Positions 34,406 through 45,231 of a stretch of 64,000 nt of DNA are shown one piece after another. Source of the stretch: Lysobacteraceae bacterium (GTDB lineage: Bacteria > Pseudomonadota > Gammaproteobacteria > Xanthomonadales > Xanthomonadaceae); assembly GCA_023954075.1 (NCBI GenBank), contig JAMLIV010000002.1, positions 62,001-126,000 of the forward strand. The letters run 5' to 3'. Every line of letters starts with the position of its first letter. Within the stretch, counting starts at the first letter, position 1. The notes beneath the pieces were generated by a model. It saw nothing but the letters and a program-made list of their open reading frames with translations, searched no databases and had not been told where the DNA came from. Made by a program: the position numbers and the translations under genes.

Positions 34406-37075
34406 TCAGAGCAGCGCCTGCCAGCGCGCCGACAGCGCGGCGCGGCAGGCCGGCGGCACCTGGCTCAGGCCGACGTAGCGCAGCAGCAGGCTGCGCAGCT
34501 CGTCGCCGGTGTCCTCGCCGGCGAGGCGGCGCGAGAGGCGTTCGATCTGGATGCGCCGGCGCAATTCACGCGCGCCGGCGGGTGAATCGCGCTCCAGCGC
34601 CAGTTCGGCCAGCACGGTGAGCTCCTCGGCCAGGGCCTGGGCCGCCGCGTCCGCCGCGGCCGTATCGGCGGGATCGAGCGCGGCCCGCAGGCGCGTCTGC
34701 AGCGCCGCCTTCGCGTCGCCGGCCAGGGCGAACGCGTCGAACTGCATTTGCAACGCCTCGCGGCGCGCCTCGATCTCGCCGCGCGCGAGCGCCTCGGCAG
34801 CATCGACCAGCGCCCCGGCCTGAAACAGCAGGCGCAGCTCCTCGCCGCGGCGCGCCTCGGCCACGCGCGCGACGGCTTCACGCACGCGCGCCACGGCGCG
34901 ATCGAAGGCACGCTCGTCCAGGGTCGAGCGCGGCGGCGACCGGCGCGGTCCGCGTTCGGGGCGGCGCTCGTTGACCGGCGCGCGCTCCGCGGTTTCCACC
35001 TGCGCATTGGCGAGCGCACGCCAGCGCGCCTGAAGGCCCGCGAGGCGGGACTCGGCCTGGGCGAGGGTCGCCGCATCGGCGTCCGCCACCGCCGACAGTT
35101 CGGCAAGAATGGCGCGCGCCTCGTCGGCGCTGGCGGTTTGCGCGGCCTGCTGTTCGCGCTGGCGCGCATCGGCCCGGGTGAACCAGGGATCGACCAGCTC
35201 GCGCAGCTCCTTCCAGAGCGCGTCGTCGACCTTGCGCGCGGCGCGCGGCAGGGTTTTCCACGCGGCCTGGGCCTGGCGCGCGAGCGGCAGCGCGGCATCC
35301 AGTTCGGCATGCATCAGGTCGCGGCGCAGGTTGGCCAGCAGCTTGCGCTTGGCCGCCTCGGCCTCGCCCTCGCAGCGGGCGATGCCGGCGCTGGCGCGCT
35401 CCATCGCCGCGCGCAGGCGGCGACCGACTTCGCGCCGCGCGCCCGACTCCAGCTCGTCGGTCAGGCGCAGCTGGTCGATGATCTGGCGACGCAGGGTCAG
35501 CAGGTCGCGGATCGGAAGCTCGTCGGCAAGGCGCGGCTCCAGCTCCGCCAGGAAGGCCTCGATCTCCTCGCGCCGCGCGCCGCGCAGCTCGCGGCGTTTT
35601 TCGAAATAGGGCCGCGCCGGCGCAATGGCGCGATGGCAGGCACCGCGAAAGCGCCCGGTGAGCGGATGCGCGCCGGCCTCGCGCCCGCCGGCGTCGTCGA
35701 GCTGCTGCCATTCGGCCTGCAGTTCCTTGACCTTTGCCGCGACCGCATCCGGATGCAGTCCGGCACCCGGCACCGCCTCGGCCTCTTCGATCAGGCGCAG
35801 GCGCGCCTTGTTGTCGGACCAGTGCTGCCAGCGCCCCAGCGTGGCCAGTTCCCGCCCGGCCTCGCCAATGCGTCGGCGCAAGGCGCGCGGGACCTGCTCG
35901 CCCAGCAGGCGCGTGTCGGCCTGCAGGCCGTGCTCCAGCTCGCGCGCCGCCGCCAGATGGCCGGCGGAGACGGCGGCTTCGAGCTGCGCGACGCGCTCGG
36001 GCAGGGTGTCGAGCGCGGCCTGGCGGCGGCGCGCCTTCTCCTCGAATTGGTGGTGCAGCGCCGTGGCCTGGGCGCGGAAGCGGGCCGCCTGGGCGTGTTC
36101 TTCGGGCAGCAGCGGTTCGACCTGGCGCAGCCGCGCCAGCCAGCGCCGTTCCAGCGCCTCCAGATCGCGCGGCCCGAGGCGCGCGGCGCGCGCCTCCAGC
36201 TCCGCGAGCAGCGCGGCGAGCGCGGTGTCGGGTTCGCGCGGCGCAGGCGGGGGTTCCGCAGCGGCTTCCGGCGCGGGTTCGGGCAAGGGCAGCTCCGGCG
36301 CGGGCGGCGCAAGCGCGGCACCGAGTGCGCTGAAGTAGCCCATGACGCGACGCTCCATGGCCTCGTCCAGGCGCGGGCGCAGCGTGTCCCATTCGGCCGC
36401 AAGCACTTCGCGACGTTCGGCGGCGTCGGCGGCGACGCTGCGGCGAAGCGTGTCCAGTTCCTCGCAGATCGCCAGGGCGCGTTCGGCGGTGGCGGCCGGA
36501 TCGCCCGCCGCCAGGCGCGCGACCTGCACCCGTTCGCGCGCGGTGCGCGAAAGCAGCTTGTCGCTCTTGCGGGCGCGTTCGGCGATGCGCTCCAGCGTGG
36601 GAATGTCCTCGATCCGATCCAGCAGCCAGCGACGCAGCGCCGGGTCGGGATCGGTGACGCAGCGTTCGGCCAGAAGACCCGGCCGCTGCACGCGCTCCAG
36701 CGCCAGCCGGCGCAGCGTGGCCTCGGGTGCCTGCTGTGCCAGCGTGGCGAGGATTTCGCCGTCCTCCTCCACCGCCAGCACGCGCTCGCGCTCGGGCTCG
36801 GGCACGCGCGCGTCGAGCAGGCGCTGGATGTAGCGTTGCCGCGCGGCCTCGCGCACCGTCGCGGCATCATCGTTGCGCGAGCGGTCGCCCAGCAGGCTGA
36901 GGTCGTCGATGCGGCGCACCGCCGCCAGGCGCACGGCCGGGTCGGGATCGGTGCGCGCCAGGTCGGGCAGGCGCGCGATGAGGTCGGGGTGTTCCTCGCC
37001 TGCGACCGCGGCGGCGCGGCGGGCGGCATCCTTGTGCTCCCAGGCGGGTTTGCGCAGCAGTGAAAACGGATTCAC
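34406..37075 (-). CDS. DUF349 domain protein
   Basis: An 889-residue cytosolic protein made almost wholly of helices, very rich in Ala, Arg, Glu and Leu. The first 200 residues look like HEAT-like helical repeats (LARTDPDPAVRLAAVRRI, CVTDPDPALRRWLLDRI). Several DUF349 units follow with the recurring W-x-x-L/F-x-x-A pattern, for example LQAEWQQLDDAG then FRGACHRAI near residue 475. Function unknown; homologs are common in gammaproteobacteria. Start: GTG 37075 (VNPFSLLRKPAWEHKDA) is preferred to ATG 37114 because family members begin with this segment. The start remains uncertain. Confidence 0.83.
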   Translation of the reverse strand: MNPFSLLRKPAWEHKDAARRAAAVAGEEHPDLIARLPDLARTDPDPAVRLAAVRRIDDLSLLGDRSRNDDAATVREAARQRYIQRLLDARVPEPERERVLAVEEDGEILATLAQQAPEATLRRLALERVQRPGLLAERCVTDPDPALRRWLLDRIEDIPTLERIAERARKSDKLLSRTARERVQVARLAAGDPAATAERALAICEELDTLRRSVAADAAERREVLAAEWDTLRPRLDEAMERRVMGYFSALGAALAPPAPELPLPEPAPEAAAEPPPAPREPDTALAALLAELEARAARLGPRDLEALERRWLARLRQVEPLLPEEHAQAARFRAQATALHHQFEEKARRRQAALDTLPERVAQLEAAVSAGHLAAARELEHGLQADTRLLGEQVPRALRRRIGEAGRELATLGRWQHWSDNKARLRLIEEAEAVPGAGLHPDAVAAKVKELQAEWQQLDDAGGREAGAHPLTGRFRGACHRAIAPARPYFEKRRELRGARREEIEAFLAELEPRLADELPIRDLLTLRRQIIDQLRLTDELESGARREVGRRLRAAMERASAGIARCEGEAEAAKRKLLANLRRDLMHAELDAALPLARQAQAAWKTLPRAARKVDDALWKELRELVDPWFTRADARQREQQAAQTASADEARAILAELSAVADADAATLAQAESRLAGLQARWRALANAQVETAERAPVNERRPERGPRRSPPRSTLDERAFDRAVARVREAVARVAEARRGEELRLLFQAGALVDAAEALARGEIEARREALQMQFDAFALAGDAKAALQTRLRAALDPADTAAADAAAQALAEELTVLAELALERDSPAGARELRRRIQIERLSRRLAGEDTGDELRSLLLRYVGLSQVPPACRAALSARWQALL

Positions 37076-37206
37076 GTCGGAAGGATCTCGATCAGCGGAA
37101 CGGGCCGGCCGCACGCGGCGGCGAGGGAAGGCCTTGTAACACGAACCCGCGCTCGCCGGATGCCGGATGGGGTTACGCTATGGCTACCGGTCACCGGAGA
37201 TTTTCC

Positions 37207-38214
37207 ATGAGCGATGCGATCAGCCCGCGCCGCGGCAGACGCAGCCACCTTTTCATCCGCCTCGGCACGGTGCTGGGCGGCGCGTACATTCTGGCCACCC
37301 TGGCGCTGATGTGGTGGTGGGACCACGAGCCCTCGCTGTTCGATGCCCCCGGCACGTCCGTCGAAACCACGCCGGCGCGCAGCGGCCCGCCGGTAACCGG
37401 CGGCGCGATGGTGCGCTCGCTCGCGCGCGTGGCCGGCACGCTCCTGGACAAGCGCGGCGGCTACCTTTCCAACGACAAGCTGCCGCCCGGCGTGCTGATG
37501 GACAACATGCCCAACTGGGAGTTCGGTGCGCTGGTGCAGGTGCGCGACCTGGCCAAGGCGATGCGCAACGATTTTTCCCGCTCGCAGACCCAGAGCGTGG
37601 AAGATGTCGACCTGGCCGAGGCCGACCCGCTGTTTTCCTCGCCCAATGATCGCTGGCTGCTGCCCTCGAGCGAGAGCCAGTACCGCAAGGGCATCGCGCG
37701 CGTGGAAGCGTATCTGGCACGCATCGAAGCCCCCGGCGGCAACGCCCACTTCTACGCCCGCGCCGACAACCTGGCCGACTGGCTGGCGATCGTGGAAAAG
37801 CGCCTGGGCTCGCTCTCCCAGCGCCTGTCCGCCAGCGCCGGACAGGCGGTGCTGGACACCGATCCGGACAGCAGCGGCGAGGTTGGCCCGGACGGGCTGA
37901 CCGTGGTCCGCACGCCGTGGACGAAGATCGACGACGTGTTCTACGAGGCGCGCGGGTCGACCTGGGCGCTGCTGCACTTCCTCAAGGCGGTGGAGGTGGA
38001 CTTCGACCGCGTGCTGCGCGACAAGAACGCGCTGGTGAGCCTGCGCCAGATCATCCGCGAGCTGGAGGACACCCAGGCGCCGCTGGGCAGTCCGATCGTG
38101 CTCAACGGCACGCCGTTCGGCTTCTTCGCCAACCACTCGCTGGTGATGGCCAACTACATCTCGCGCGCCAACGCCGCCATCATCGATCTGCGCCGCCTGC
38201 TGGAGCGCGGCTGA
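37207..38214 (+). CDS. DUF2333 family membrane protein
   Basis: A 335-residue bitopic inner-membrane protein: a basic N-terminus (SPRRGRRSHLF), one membrane helix at about 18-40 (GTVLGGAYILATLALMWWW) and a periplasmic domain with MVRSLARVAGTLLDKRGGYLSNDKLPPG, a block characteristic of DUF2333, plus WTKIDDVFYEARGSTWALLH near 285. Function unknown. ATG 37207 has a GGAG ribosome site nine bases upstream. The gene is divergent from the DUF349 gene and convergent with ppa. Confidence 0.83.
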   Translation: MSDAISPRRGRRSHLFIRLGTVLGGAYILATLALMWWWDHEPSLFDAPGTSVETTPARSGPPVTGGAMVRSLARVAGTLLDKRGGYLSNDKLPPGVLMDNMPNWEFGALVQVRDLAKAMRNDFSRSQTQSVEDVDLAEADPLFSSPNDRWLLPSSESQYRKGIARVEAYLARIEAPGGNAHFYARADNLADWLAIVEKRLGSLSQRLSASAGQAVLDTDPDSSGEVGPDGLTVVRTPWTKIDDVFYEARGSTWALLHFLKAVEVDFDRVLRDKNALVSLRQIIRELEDTQAPLGSPIVLNGTPFGFFANHSLVMANYISRANAAIIDLRRLLERG

Positions 38215-38244
38215 GGCGCGCAGCGCGCGTCCCGCGCCTTCGGA

Positions 38245-38802
38245 TCAGCGCGCCGGCGGCTTCTGGTGCGCCGGGGCCGCTTCGTAGCGACGCTGCGATT
38301 CGAGGATCTCGCGCCGCGCCGCGGCGGCGTCGCCCCAGCCGTCCACGCGCACCCACTTGCCCTTTTCCAGGTCCTTGTAGTGCTCGAAGAAGTGGCCGAT
38401 GCGCTCGAGCCAGTGCGGCGAGACCTGCCCGATGTCCTCGATGTGGGCGTAGCCGGCGAAGATCTTGCCCACCGGCACGGCGAGGATCTTCTCGTCGCGG
38501 CCGGCCTCGTCGGTCATCTGCAGCACGCCCACCGGGCGGCAGCGCACCACACAGCCGGTCACCAGCGGCAGGGGCAGGATCACCATCACGTCCACCGGAT
38601 CGCCGTCGCCGCCCAGGGTGCGCGGCACATAGCCGTAGTTGCAGGGATAGCGCATCGGGGTGGAGAGGATGCGGTCCACGAACATCGCGCCCGAGGCCTT
38701 GTCGACCTCGTACTTGACCGGCTCGGAATCCTTGGGGATTTCGATGATGACGTTGATTTCGCTCGGCACGTCGCGGCCGGCATCGACCAGACCCAATCCC
38801 AT
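38245..38802 (-). CDS. ppa: Inorganic pyrophosphatase, soluble family I
   Basis: Hydrolyses pyrophosphate to phosphate in the cytosol and so drives biosynthetic reactions. The 185-residue enzyme has EINVIIEIPKDSEPVKYEVDK, MRYPCNYGYVPRTLGGDGDPVDV (the D-x-D-P-x-D metal site), DEKILAVP and FFEHYKDLEKGKWVRVDGW, all family I signatures. An AAGGAG site precedes ATG 38802. A membrane pyrophosphatase (hppA) lies within 5 kb, so the cell has both a soluble and an energy-conserving route. Confidence 0.97.
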   Translation of the reverse strand: MGLGLVDAGRDVPSEINVIIEIPKDSEPVKYEVDKASGAMFVDRILSTPMRYPCNYGYVPRTLGGDGDPVDVMVILPLPLVTGCVVRCRPVGVLQMTDEAGRDEKILAVPVGKIFAGYAHIEDIGQVSPHWLERIGHFFEHYKDLEKGKWVRVDGWGDAAAARREILESQRRYEAAPAHQKPPAR

Positions 38803-39020
38803 GGCAGGCTCCTTGGCTAGTGGACAAACTGCCGCGCAGCGCCGCGCGACCTGGAATGCGGCAGAGGATACGGGATTGTTTGCTGCACCGCATCATCGGC
38901 GCATCCCGCGCCCCCTCGCAACAATGGCTTCGCCGCGTTCGAGGCGGTTTCAACGCCTTGCGCAGACGGCGGATCGGCGCGCGCTCCGAGCCGATCCGGC
39001 CTCGTCTTCAGGGACGAGGG

Positions 39021-39791
39021 TCAATCAGGCAGCGCCATTTCCTGGAAAAGGTACTCTGCCCCCTGTTCCCGCGGCCGCGCCGCAGACGCCGCCATCGCCT
39101 GCTGCAAGGTGCCGCAGTCATCGGCCAGCAGCGCCGATTTCTCCAGCCATTCCTCATCGGGGAAGTAGGCGAACATGAAGGAACCGTCGCTGATCGAATC
39201 GATCAGCTCGCGCGCGACCGCCGGCCGTACCGCCGGGCAGCCGAGGCTGCGCCCGAGCCGGCCCTGGGTGCCGGCCACGAGCGGATTCACGTAGGGCGCG
39301 CCGTGGATGACGATCGCGCGTTCGCGGGCAAGGTCGTTGAAACCCGGTTCCAGACCACGCAGGCGCAGCGAATAGCCGTTCGCCCCGACATAGGTTTCCT
39401 GGGTCTGGAAACCACCCAGACTGGACATGTAGCTGCCCGAGCGGTTCGAGAACGCGGTCGCCATGTTCCCGCCGGTATTGCGGCCGTGGGCGACCCATTC
39501 CTCGAACAGCAGACCCGGGCGCTCGAGGTCGAAGACCCAGAGCCGCGGCTCGGTGGAGGGCCGGGAGAAGTCGATCACGCTCAGCGTCCGTGGCCGCAGC
39601 GCGGCACCGGGCTGCCTGAGCGCGCAGGACATGGCGCGCGCGGCCAGATCCAGAACCCCGCGATCGAGCGCGGGCGCGCTGCGGGCGAGGGCTTCGGTCA
39701 TCGGATCGAGACGCGAGGTATTGGTGGCACCAGCGTCGGCGATCGCGAGGGCGACCGCCAGCAGCAGCGCGAGGGGGCGAAAACAGGGCAT
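39021..39791 (-). CDS. Murein L,D-transpeptidase catalytic domain protein
   Basis: A 256-residue exported protein with a signal peptide (MPCFRPLALLLAVALAIADA). The catalytic region matches the murein_LD_cat type of YkuD-fold enzymes: LWVFDLERPGLLFEEWVAHGRNTGG, NGYSLRLRGLEPGFND, then IVIHGAPYVNP and RSLGCPAVRP with the catalytic His and Cys (S-x-G-C). Such enzymes act on peptidoglycan tetrapeptides. The final codons (REQGAEYLFQEM) are built from a dispersed repeat element at 39043-39070, so the C-terminus may have been replaced. Same strand as the next L,D-transpeptidase but 45 bases away. Confidence 0.85.
   Translation of the reverse strand: MPCFRPLALLLAVALAIADAGATNTSRLDPMTEALARSAPALDRGVLDLAARAMSCALRQPGAALRPRTLSVIDFSRPSTEPRLWVFDLERPGLLFEEWVAHGRNTGGNMATAFSNRSGSYMSSLGGFQTQETYVGANGYSLRLRGLEPGFNDLARERAIVIHGAPYVNPLVAGTQGRLGRSLGCPAVRPAVARELIDSISDGSFMFAYFPDEEWLEKSALLADDCGTLQQAMAASAARPREQGAEYLFQEMALPD
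39043..39070 (-). repeat. GGGGTCAGAGTACC-type dispersed repeat, copy 1
   Basis: Minus strand GGGAACAGGGGGCAGAGTACC then TTTTCC. It lies inside the 3' end of the L,D-transpeptidase gene. A second, inverted copy is at 40933-40960. Similar short elements are scattered in many proteobacterial genomes. Confidence 0.75.
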
Positions 39792-39836
39792 CGGGGGAAG
39801 GATAGCAGCCGCGCAAGATGCCGGCCGGGGCCGTAT

Positions 39837-40907
39837 TCAGTCTCCATCCGCCACGGGGGCGGACGCTTCGGGCCCCGATTCCAGCAGCGGCTCGAGGGGC
39901 GACCCGGCGAGCGGCGCACGAACCGCGGGCAGGTCCGTGAGCAGGACCGTGGCCCCGGGCGCAAGTACGCCGCGCACCTGTCGGGCGAAGTCCGCGTCCG
40001 CCCGCAGCGGCTGGCCCTGCAGCTGCAGCTGCAGCATCGCCAGCGCGCCGGCGTCGAGTCCGTGGATCGGATAGGCGCTCCAGCGGTGCCGGTCGTGGAC
40101 CGGATCGCGCGGACCGGGCGCGCGTCCGGTTTCGCTGCCCATCACCATCAGCACCGTGCCGCCGATGCCGAAGCCCGGCTCGACCTGGAGCGGTGCCTCG
40201 CCGATCGCGACGCCGTTGCGCAATACGAAGATGCGCCGATCCGCCAGGCTGACCAGCACGCTCACCGGCCCCTCGGGCGAAAGGCTTTCGTCCCAGGTCG
40301 GCGCGTCGCCGACGCGTAGCGTGGCCGGCGCGGGTTCGCCGGTGCCCGCGATCGGCGCGAGCACGGCCGGATGCACCAGGCTGGCCGCCGACGACTTGCC
40401 TTCGGCCACCACCACCGTGTCCCCGGTCCGGGTGACGGTGAACAGCTTCGCCGCGAACTCCTGCGGCAGCCGCACGCAGCCCTGCGAGGCCGGGTAGCCG
40501 GGCAGCCGTCCGCCGTGCAGCGCGATGCCGTCCCAGGTCAGCCGCTGCATGTACGGCATCGGCGCGTTGTCGTAGAGGTTGGAGTAGTGCTCGCGCTTCT
40601 TCTGCAGGATGGTGAACACGCCGGGCGGGGTTTCCTTGCCCGCCTTGCCCGAGCTGATCGTCGACACGCCGATCGCAATGCCGTTGCGGTAGACGTAGGC
40701 GCGCTGCTCGTCGAGGCTGACCACCAGCACCACCGGCCCGGCCGGTGCGACCTCGGGATGCCAGAGGAACTCGCCGGGCTGCAGTCCATCGCCGCGGCCG
40801 ACGCCCGTGTCGGACTGGGCGAACGCCAGGCTGGCGACGGCCACGGTGGCGATGGCGGCGAGAAGTTCCGGAAGCCGCCAGCGGCGCAGGAACGTGCGTG
40901 TGGACAT
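39837..40907 (-). CDS. L,D-transpeptidase (YkuD family)
   Basis: A 356-residue exported enzyme forming 3-3 peptidoglycan cross-links or attaching lipoproteins. A signal peptide (RRWRLPELLAAIATVAVASLAFA) precedes a YkuD domain (about 55-185) with LVVSLDEQRAYVYRNG, TPPGVFTIL, and the catalytic block IALHGGRLPGYPASQGCVRLPQ (His and Cys of HGG...SxGCVR). A second half (about 215-340) repeats the first fold features (VSVLVSLADRRIFVLRNGVAIG) without the catalytic His-Cys block, an apparent internal duplication. ATG 40907 is chosen over upstream in-frame codons by the signal peptide. Confidence 0.9.
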   Translation of the reverse strand: MSTRTFLRRWRLPELLAAIATVAVASLAFAQSDTGVGRGDGLQPGEFLWHPEVAPAGPVVLVVSLDEQRAYVYRNGIAIGVSTISSGKAGKETPPGVFTILQKKREHYSNLYDNAPMPYMQRLTWDGIALHGGRLPGYPASQGCVRLPQEFAAKLFTVTRTGDTVVVAEGKSSAASLVHPAVLAPIAGTGEPAPATLRVGDAPTWDESLSPEGPVSVLVSLADRRIFVLRNGVAIGEAPLQVEPGFGIGGTVLMVMGSETGRAPGPRDPVHDRHRWSAYPIHGLDAGALAMLQLQLQGQPLRADADFARQVRGVLAPGATVLLTDLPAVRAPLAGSPLEPLLESGPEASAPVADGD

Positions 40908-40932
40908 GGGTGCAGCCAAGGCGGGCGAAAAA

Positions 40933-40960
40933 AGGAAACGGGGGTCAGAGTACCTTTTCC
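40933..40960 (+). repeat. GGGGTCAGAGTACC-type dispersed repeat, copy 2
   Basis: Plus strand GGAAACGGGGGTCAGAGTACC then TTTTCC, upstream of the L,D-transpeptidase start. It is an inverted copy of the element at 39043-39070, so the two bracket this gene. Confidence 0.75.
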
Positions 40961-41096
40961 GCGGAAAACGCGGCGCTGTCGCGTTCATCTTCACGCGCCA
41001 CACATGGCGCGACGGACGCTCCGGCCGCGCGCCGACCGCCGCGCGGGCACTCGCGCCGACCTTGCTTTCGCCTCATGCCACCCGAGTGATACGCCA

Positions 41097-41123
41097 TAAA
41101 AAAAGCCCCGGCAAGCCGGGGCG
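41097..41123 (-). terminator. Rho-independent terminator of hppA
   Basis: On the minus strand GCCCCGGC-TT-GCCGGGGC forms a perfect 8-bp stem followed by seven T residues. It lies about 90 bases past the hppA stop on the same strand. Confidence 0.92.
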
Positions 41124-41212
41124 CATGAAGGGTTGCAGGGCGCAACCGTCGCAGGCCGGCCCCGCGGGTGCGGGGCGGCTGCGTTGTCATGGGTTGTGCG
41201 GGATTGCGCGGC

Positions 41213-43243
<2,031 letters not shown>

Positions 43244-43379
43244 CGCAGAACCCCGTGTCGTGAATGTAAGGACATCCGCGCCGCCGGGTCGCGGCGCGGG
43301 CAAAAGGTCCGGCATTATCGCATGGCCGCACCGCGCGCGGCGGCGCGGCGGCTTGGACCTTCGTCCCGGGGAGCGCGGC

Positions 43380-44027
43380 TCAGCGCGGGCCGTAGGCGCG
43401 CAGGAACATCGTGACGACCGAGGCGACGTGCGCTTCGCCGTCGTCGTCGCCGTGGCCGCCGCCTGCCGGGCCGCAGAGCATGCGCAGGTTGATGTCGCCC
43501 TTGAGCAGCCAGAGGAACTGCCGCGCGGCCTCGCCCACGCGCTCGATCTCCAGCTCCCGGCGCGCCACCGCCGTTGCCAGGACGGCCTCCAGACTGGCCA
43601 GGATGACCGCCGGTCCGGCGTTCCAGAGCAGCTCGCCGAGGCGCTCCACGGTGCGCGGATCGCGCATCAGCATGCGGTGCAGCGCCACCGCGTCCTCGCT
43701 CGCCAGCAGCGTGTGGAAGCGCAGCCCGATGTCCAGCAGCCGATCGCGGATCGGGCCGGCCAGCGCGGTGGCGAACAGCGCGTCGGGCAGCTGCTCGCGG
43801 CAGCGCTCTTCCACTGCGGCGAAGAACAGCGCCTCCTTGCCGGTGAAGTGGCTGTAGACGGTGAGCTTGGACACGCCGGCTTCCGCGGCGATCTGGTCGA
43901 CGCTGGTGCCCTCGAACCCGTTGGCGAGGAAAAGCCGCTGCGCCGCCTGCAGGATCGCGCGGCGCTTCTGCGCGCTCTTGGGTCGGCCGGGGCCGGCCTG
44001 GCGGCGGGGAGAGGGGGCGCTCGGCAT
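43380..44027 (-). CDS. TetR-family transcriptional regulator
   Basis: A 215-residue regulator. The N-terminal HTH (about 22-65) reads [47 protein letters not shown]. The C-terminal domain is variable; the pattern [12 protein letters not shown] followed by [14 protein letters not shown] resembles AcrR-type efflux regulators. It is divergent from the RND efflux genes, with a perfect inverted repeat in the shared promoter, so it most likely represses them and itself. Two GTG/ATG choices exist; ATG 44027 gives a basic lead peptide ([18 protein letters not shown]) usual for this subfamily. Confidence 0.92.
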   Translation of the reverse strand: MPSAPSPRRQAGPGRPKSAQKRRAILQAAQRLFLANGFEGTSVDQIAAEAGVSKLTVYSHFTGKEALFFAAVEERCREQLPDALFATALAGPIRDRLLDIGLRFHTLLASEDAVALHRMLMRDPRTVERLGELLWNAGPAVILASLEAVLATAVARRELEIERVGEAARQFLWLLKGDINLRMLCGPAGGGHGDDDGEAHVASVVTMFLRAYGPR

Positions 44028-44046
44028 GGGTTTCCTGATTAACTGG

Positions 44047-44082
44047 ACTGATCGGTTCGGAAAATATAATGTACCGATCAGT
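44047..44082. promoter_or_regulatory. TetR operator with embedded -10 box
   Basis: ACTGATCGGT (44047-44056) and ACCGATCAGT (44073-44082) form a perfect 10-bp inverted repeat with a 16-base spacer. The spacer holds a consensus TATAAT at 44065-44070, which faces the efflux genes. A repressor bound across the repeat would block the promoter. The -35 element is weak. Confidence 0.82.
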
Positions 44083-44106
44083 TTAGTTTACTCAAGGGTG
44101 GCCCGT

Positions 44107-45231
44107 ATGGCGGCTCACGCGCGTTTTTCCCCCGGCCCGGCGCTGGGACTGGCGTTCGGATTGGCGATGCTGGCGCTGGCGGGATGCGCTGCGGATGACG
44201 ACGCCGGCGCGCCGCCCCGCCCCGCGATCGTGGTGCAGCCGCAGCCGGCGGCGGCGGCGCTGCAGATTTTTTCCGGCGAAGTGCGCGCGCGCGAGGAGCC
44301 GGCGCTGTCGTTCCGGGTCGGCGGCAAGATCGCGCGTCGCCTCGTCGACGCCGGCTCGCGCGTGCGCGAGGGCGAGGTGCTGGCAGAGCTCGATCCGCGG
44401 GATCTGACCCTGCAGGCCGACGCCGTGCGCGCCCAGCTCAGCGCCGCCGAGGCCGAGCTCGCGCTGGCCCGGGCCGAGCGCGACCGCTACGCCGAAATGC
44501 TGGAGCGGCGGCTGGTCAGCCAGTCGCTTTTCGATGCCAAGCAGGCCACTTTCGCCGCCGCCCAGGCGCAGGCCGAGAGCGCCCGCGCGCAGCTGGCGGT
44601 GACGCAGAACCAGCGCGACTACGCGCAGCTTCACGCACCCGCCGCCGGCGTGATCGCCGCGCGCCTGGCCGAAGCCGGGCAGGTGGTCGCGGCCGGGCAG
44701 GCGGTGTTCACCCTGGCGGTGGACGGCGCGCGTGAAGTGGCGATCAGCGTCCCCGAGGCGCAGGTCGGGCGCGCGGCCGTCGGCACGCCGGTCGCGGTGG
44801 AACTGTGGTCGCGCAGCGGCGAACGCTGGCCCGGCGCGGTGCGCGAGCTGTCGCCGGCGGCCGATCCGCAGGCGCGCACCTTCGCGGCGCGGGTCGCGTT
44901 CAACGCGCCCGCATCCGTCCCCGTGGATCTGGGCCAGAGTGCGCGCGTCTATCTGGCCGAGGGTGATGCGGCGCGGCTCTCGGTTCCGCTGTCGGCGGTC
45001 GGCGGCGAAGCGGGCGAGGCCTTCGTCTGGGTGCTCGATCCGGCCACCGCGCGCGCTATCCGCCGCACGGTTTCCGTGGCCGCCTGGGGCGAGCGTGAGG
45101 CGGTCGTCAGCGACGGGCTTTCCACCAGCGACTGGGTGGTCAGCGGCGGCGTGCACCTGATCGCCGAAGGCCAGCGGCTGCAGCCGATCGACCGCGACAA
45201 CCGCCCGGTCAACCTCACGGCGGCACCTTGA
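44107..45231 (+). CDS. RND efflux periplasmic adaptor (lipoprotein)
   Basis: A 374-residue membrane fusion protein that joins the RND pump to an outer membrane channel. A lipoprotein signal ends in LALAGC, so it is likely anchored in the inner membrane. The core has IFSGEVRAREEPALSFRVGGKIARRLVDAGSRVREGEVLAELDPRDL, a coiled-coil hairpin (about 90-160), the TQNQRDYAQLHAPAAGVIAARL lipoyl segment and a beta-barrel end. ATG 44107 has an AAGG site 9 bases upstream. The stop overlaps the pump start as TGATG. Controlled by the divergent TetR gene. Confidence 0.92.
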   Translation: MAAHARFSPGPALGLAFGLAMLALAGCAADDDAGAPPRPAIVVQPQPAAAALQIFSGEVRAREEPALSFRVGGKIARRLVDAGSRVREGEVLAELDPRDLTLQADAVRAQLSAAEAELALARAERDRYAEMLERRLVSQSLFDAKQATFAAAQAQAESARAQLAVTQNQRDYAQLHAPAAGVIAARLAEAGQVVAAGQAVFTLAVDGAREVAISVPEAQVGRAAVGTPVAVELWSRSGERWPGAVRELSPAADPQARTFAARVAFNAPASVPVDLGQSARVYLAEGDAARLSVPLSAVGGEAGEAFVWVLDPATARAIRRTVSVAAWGEREAVVSDGLSTSDWVVSGGVHLIAEGQRLQPIDRDNRPVNLTAAP

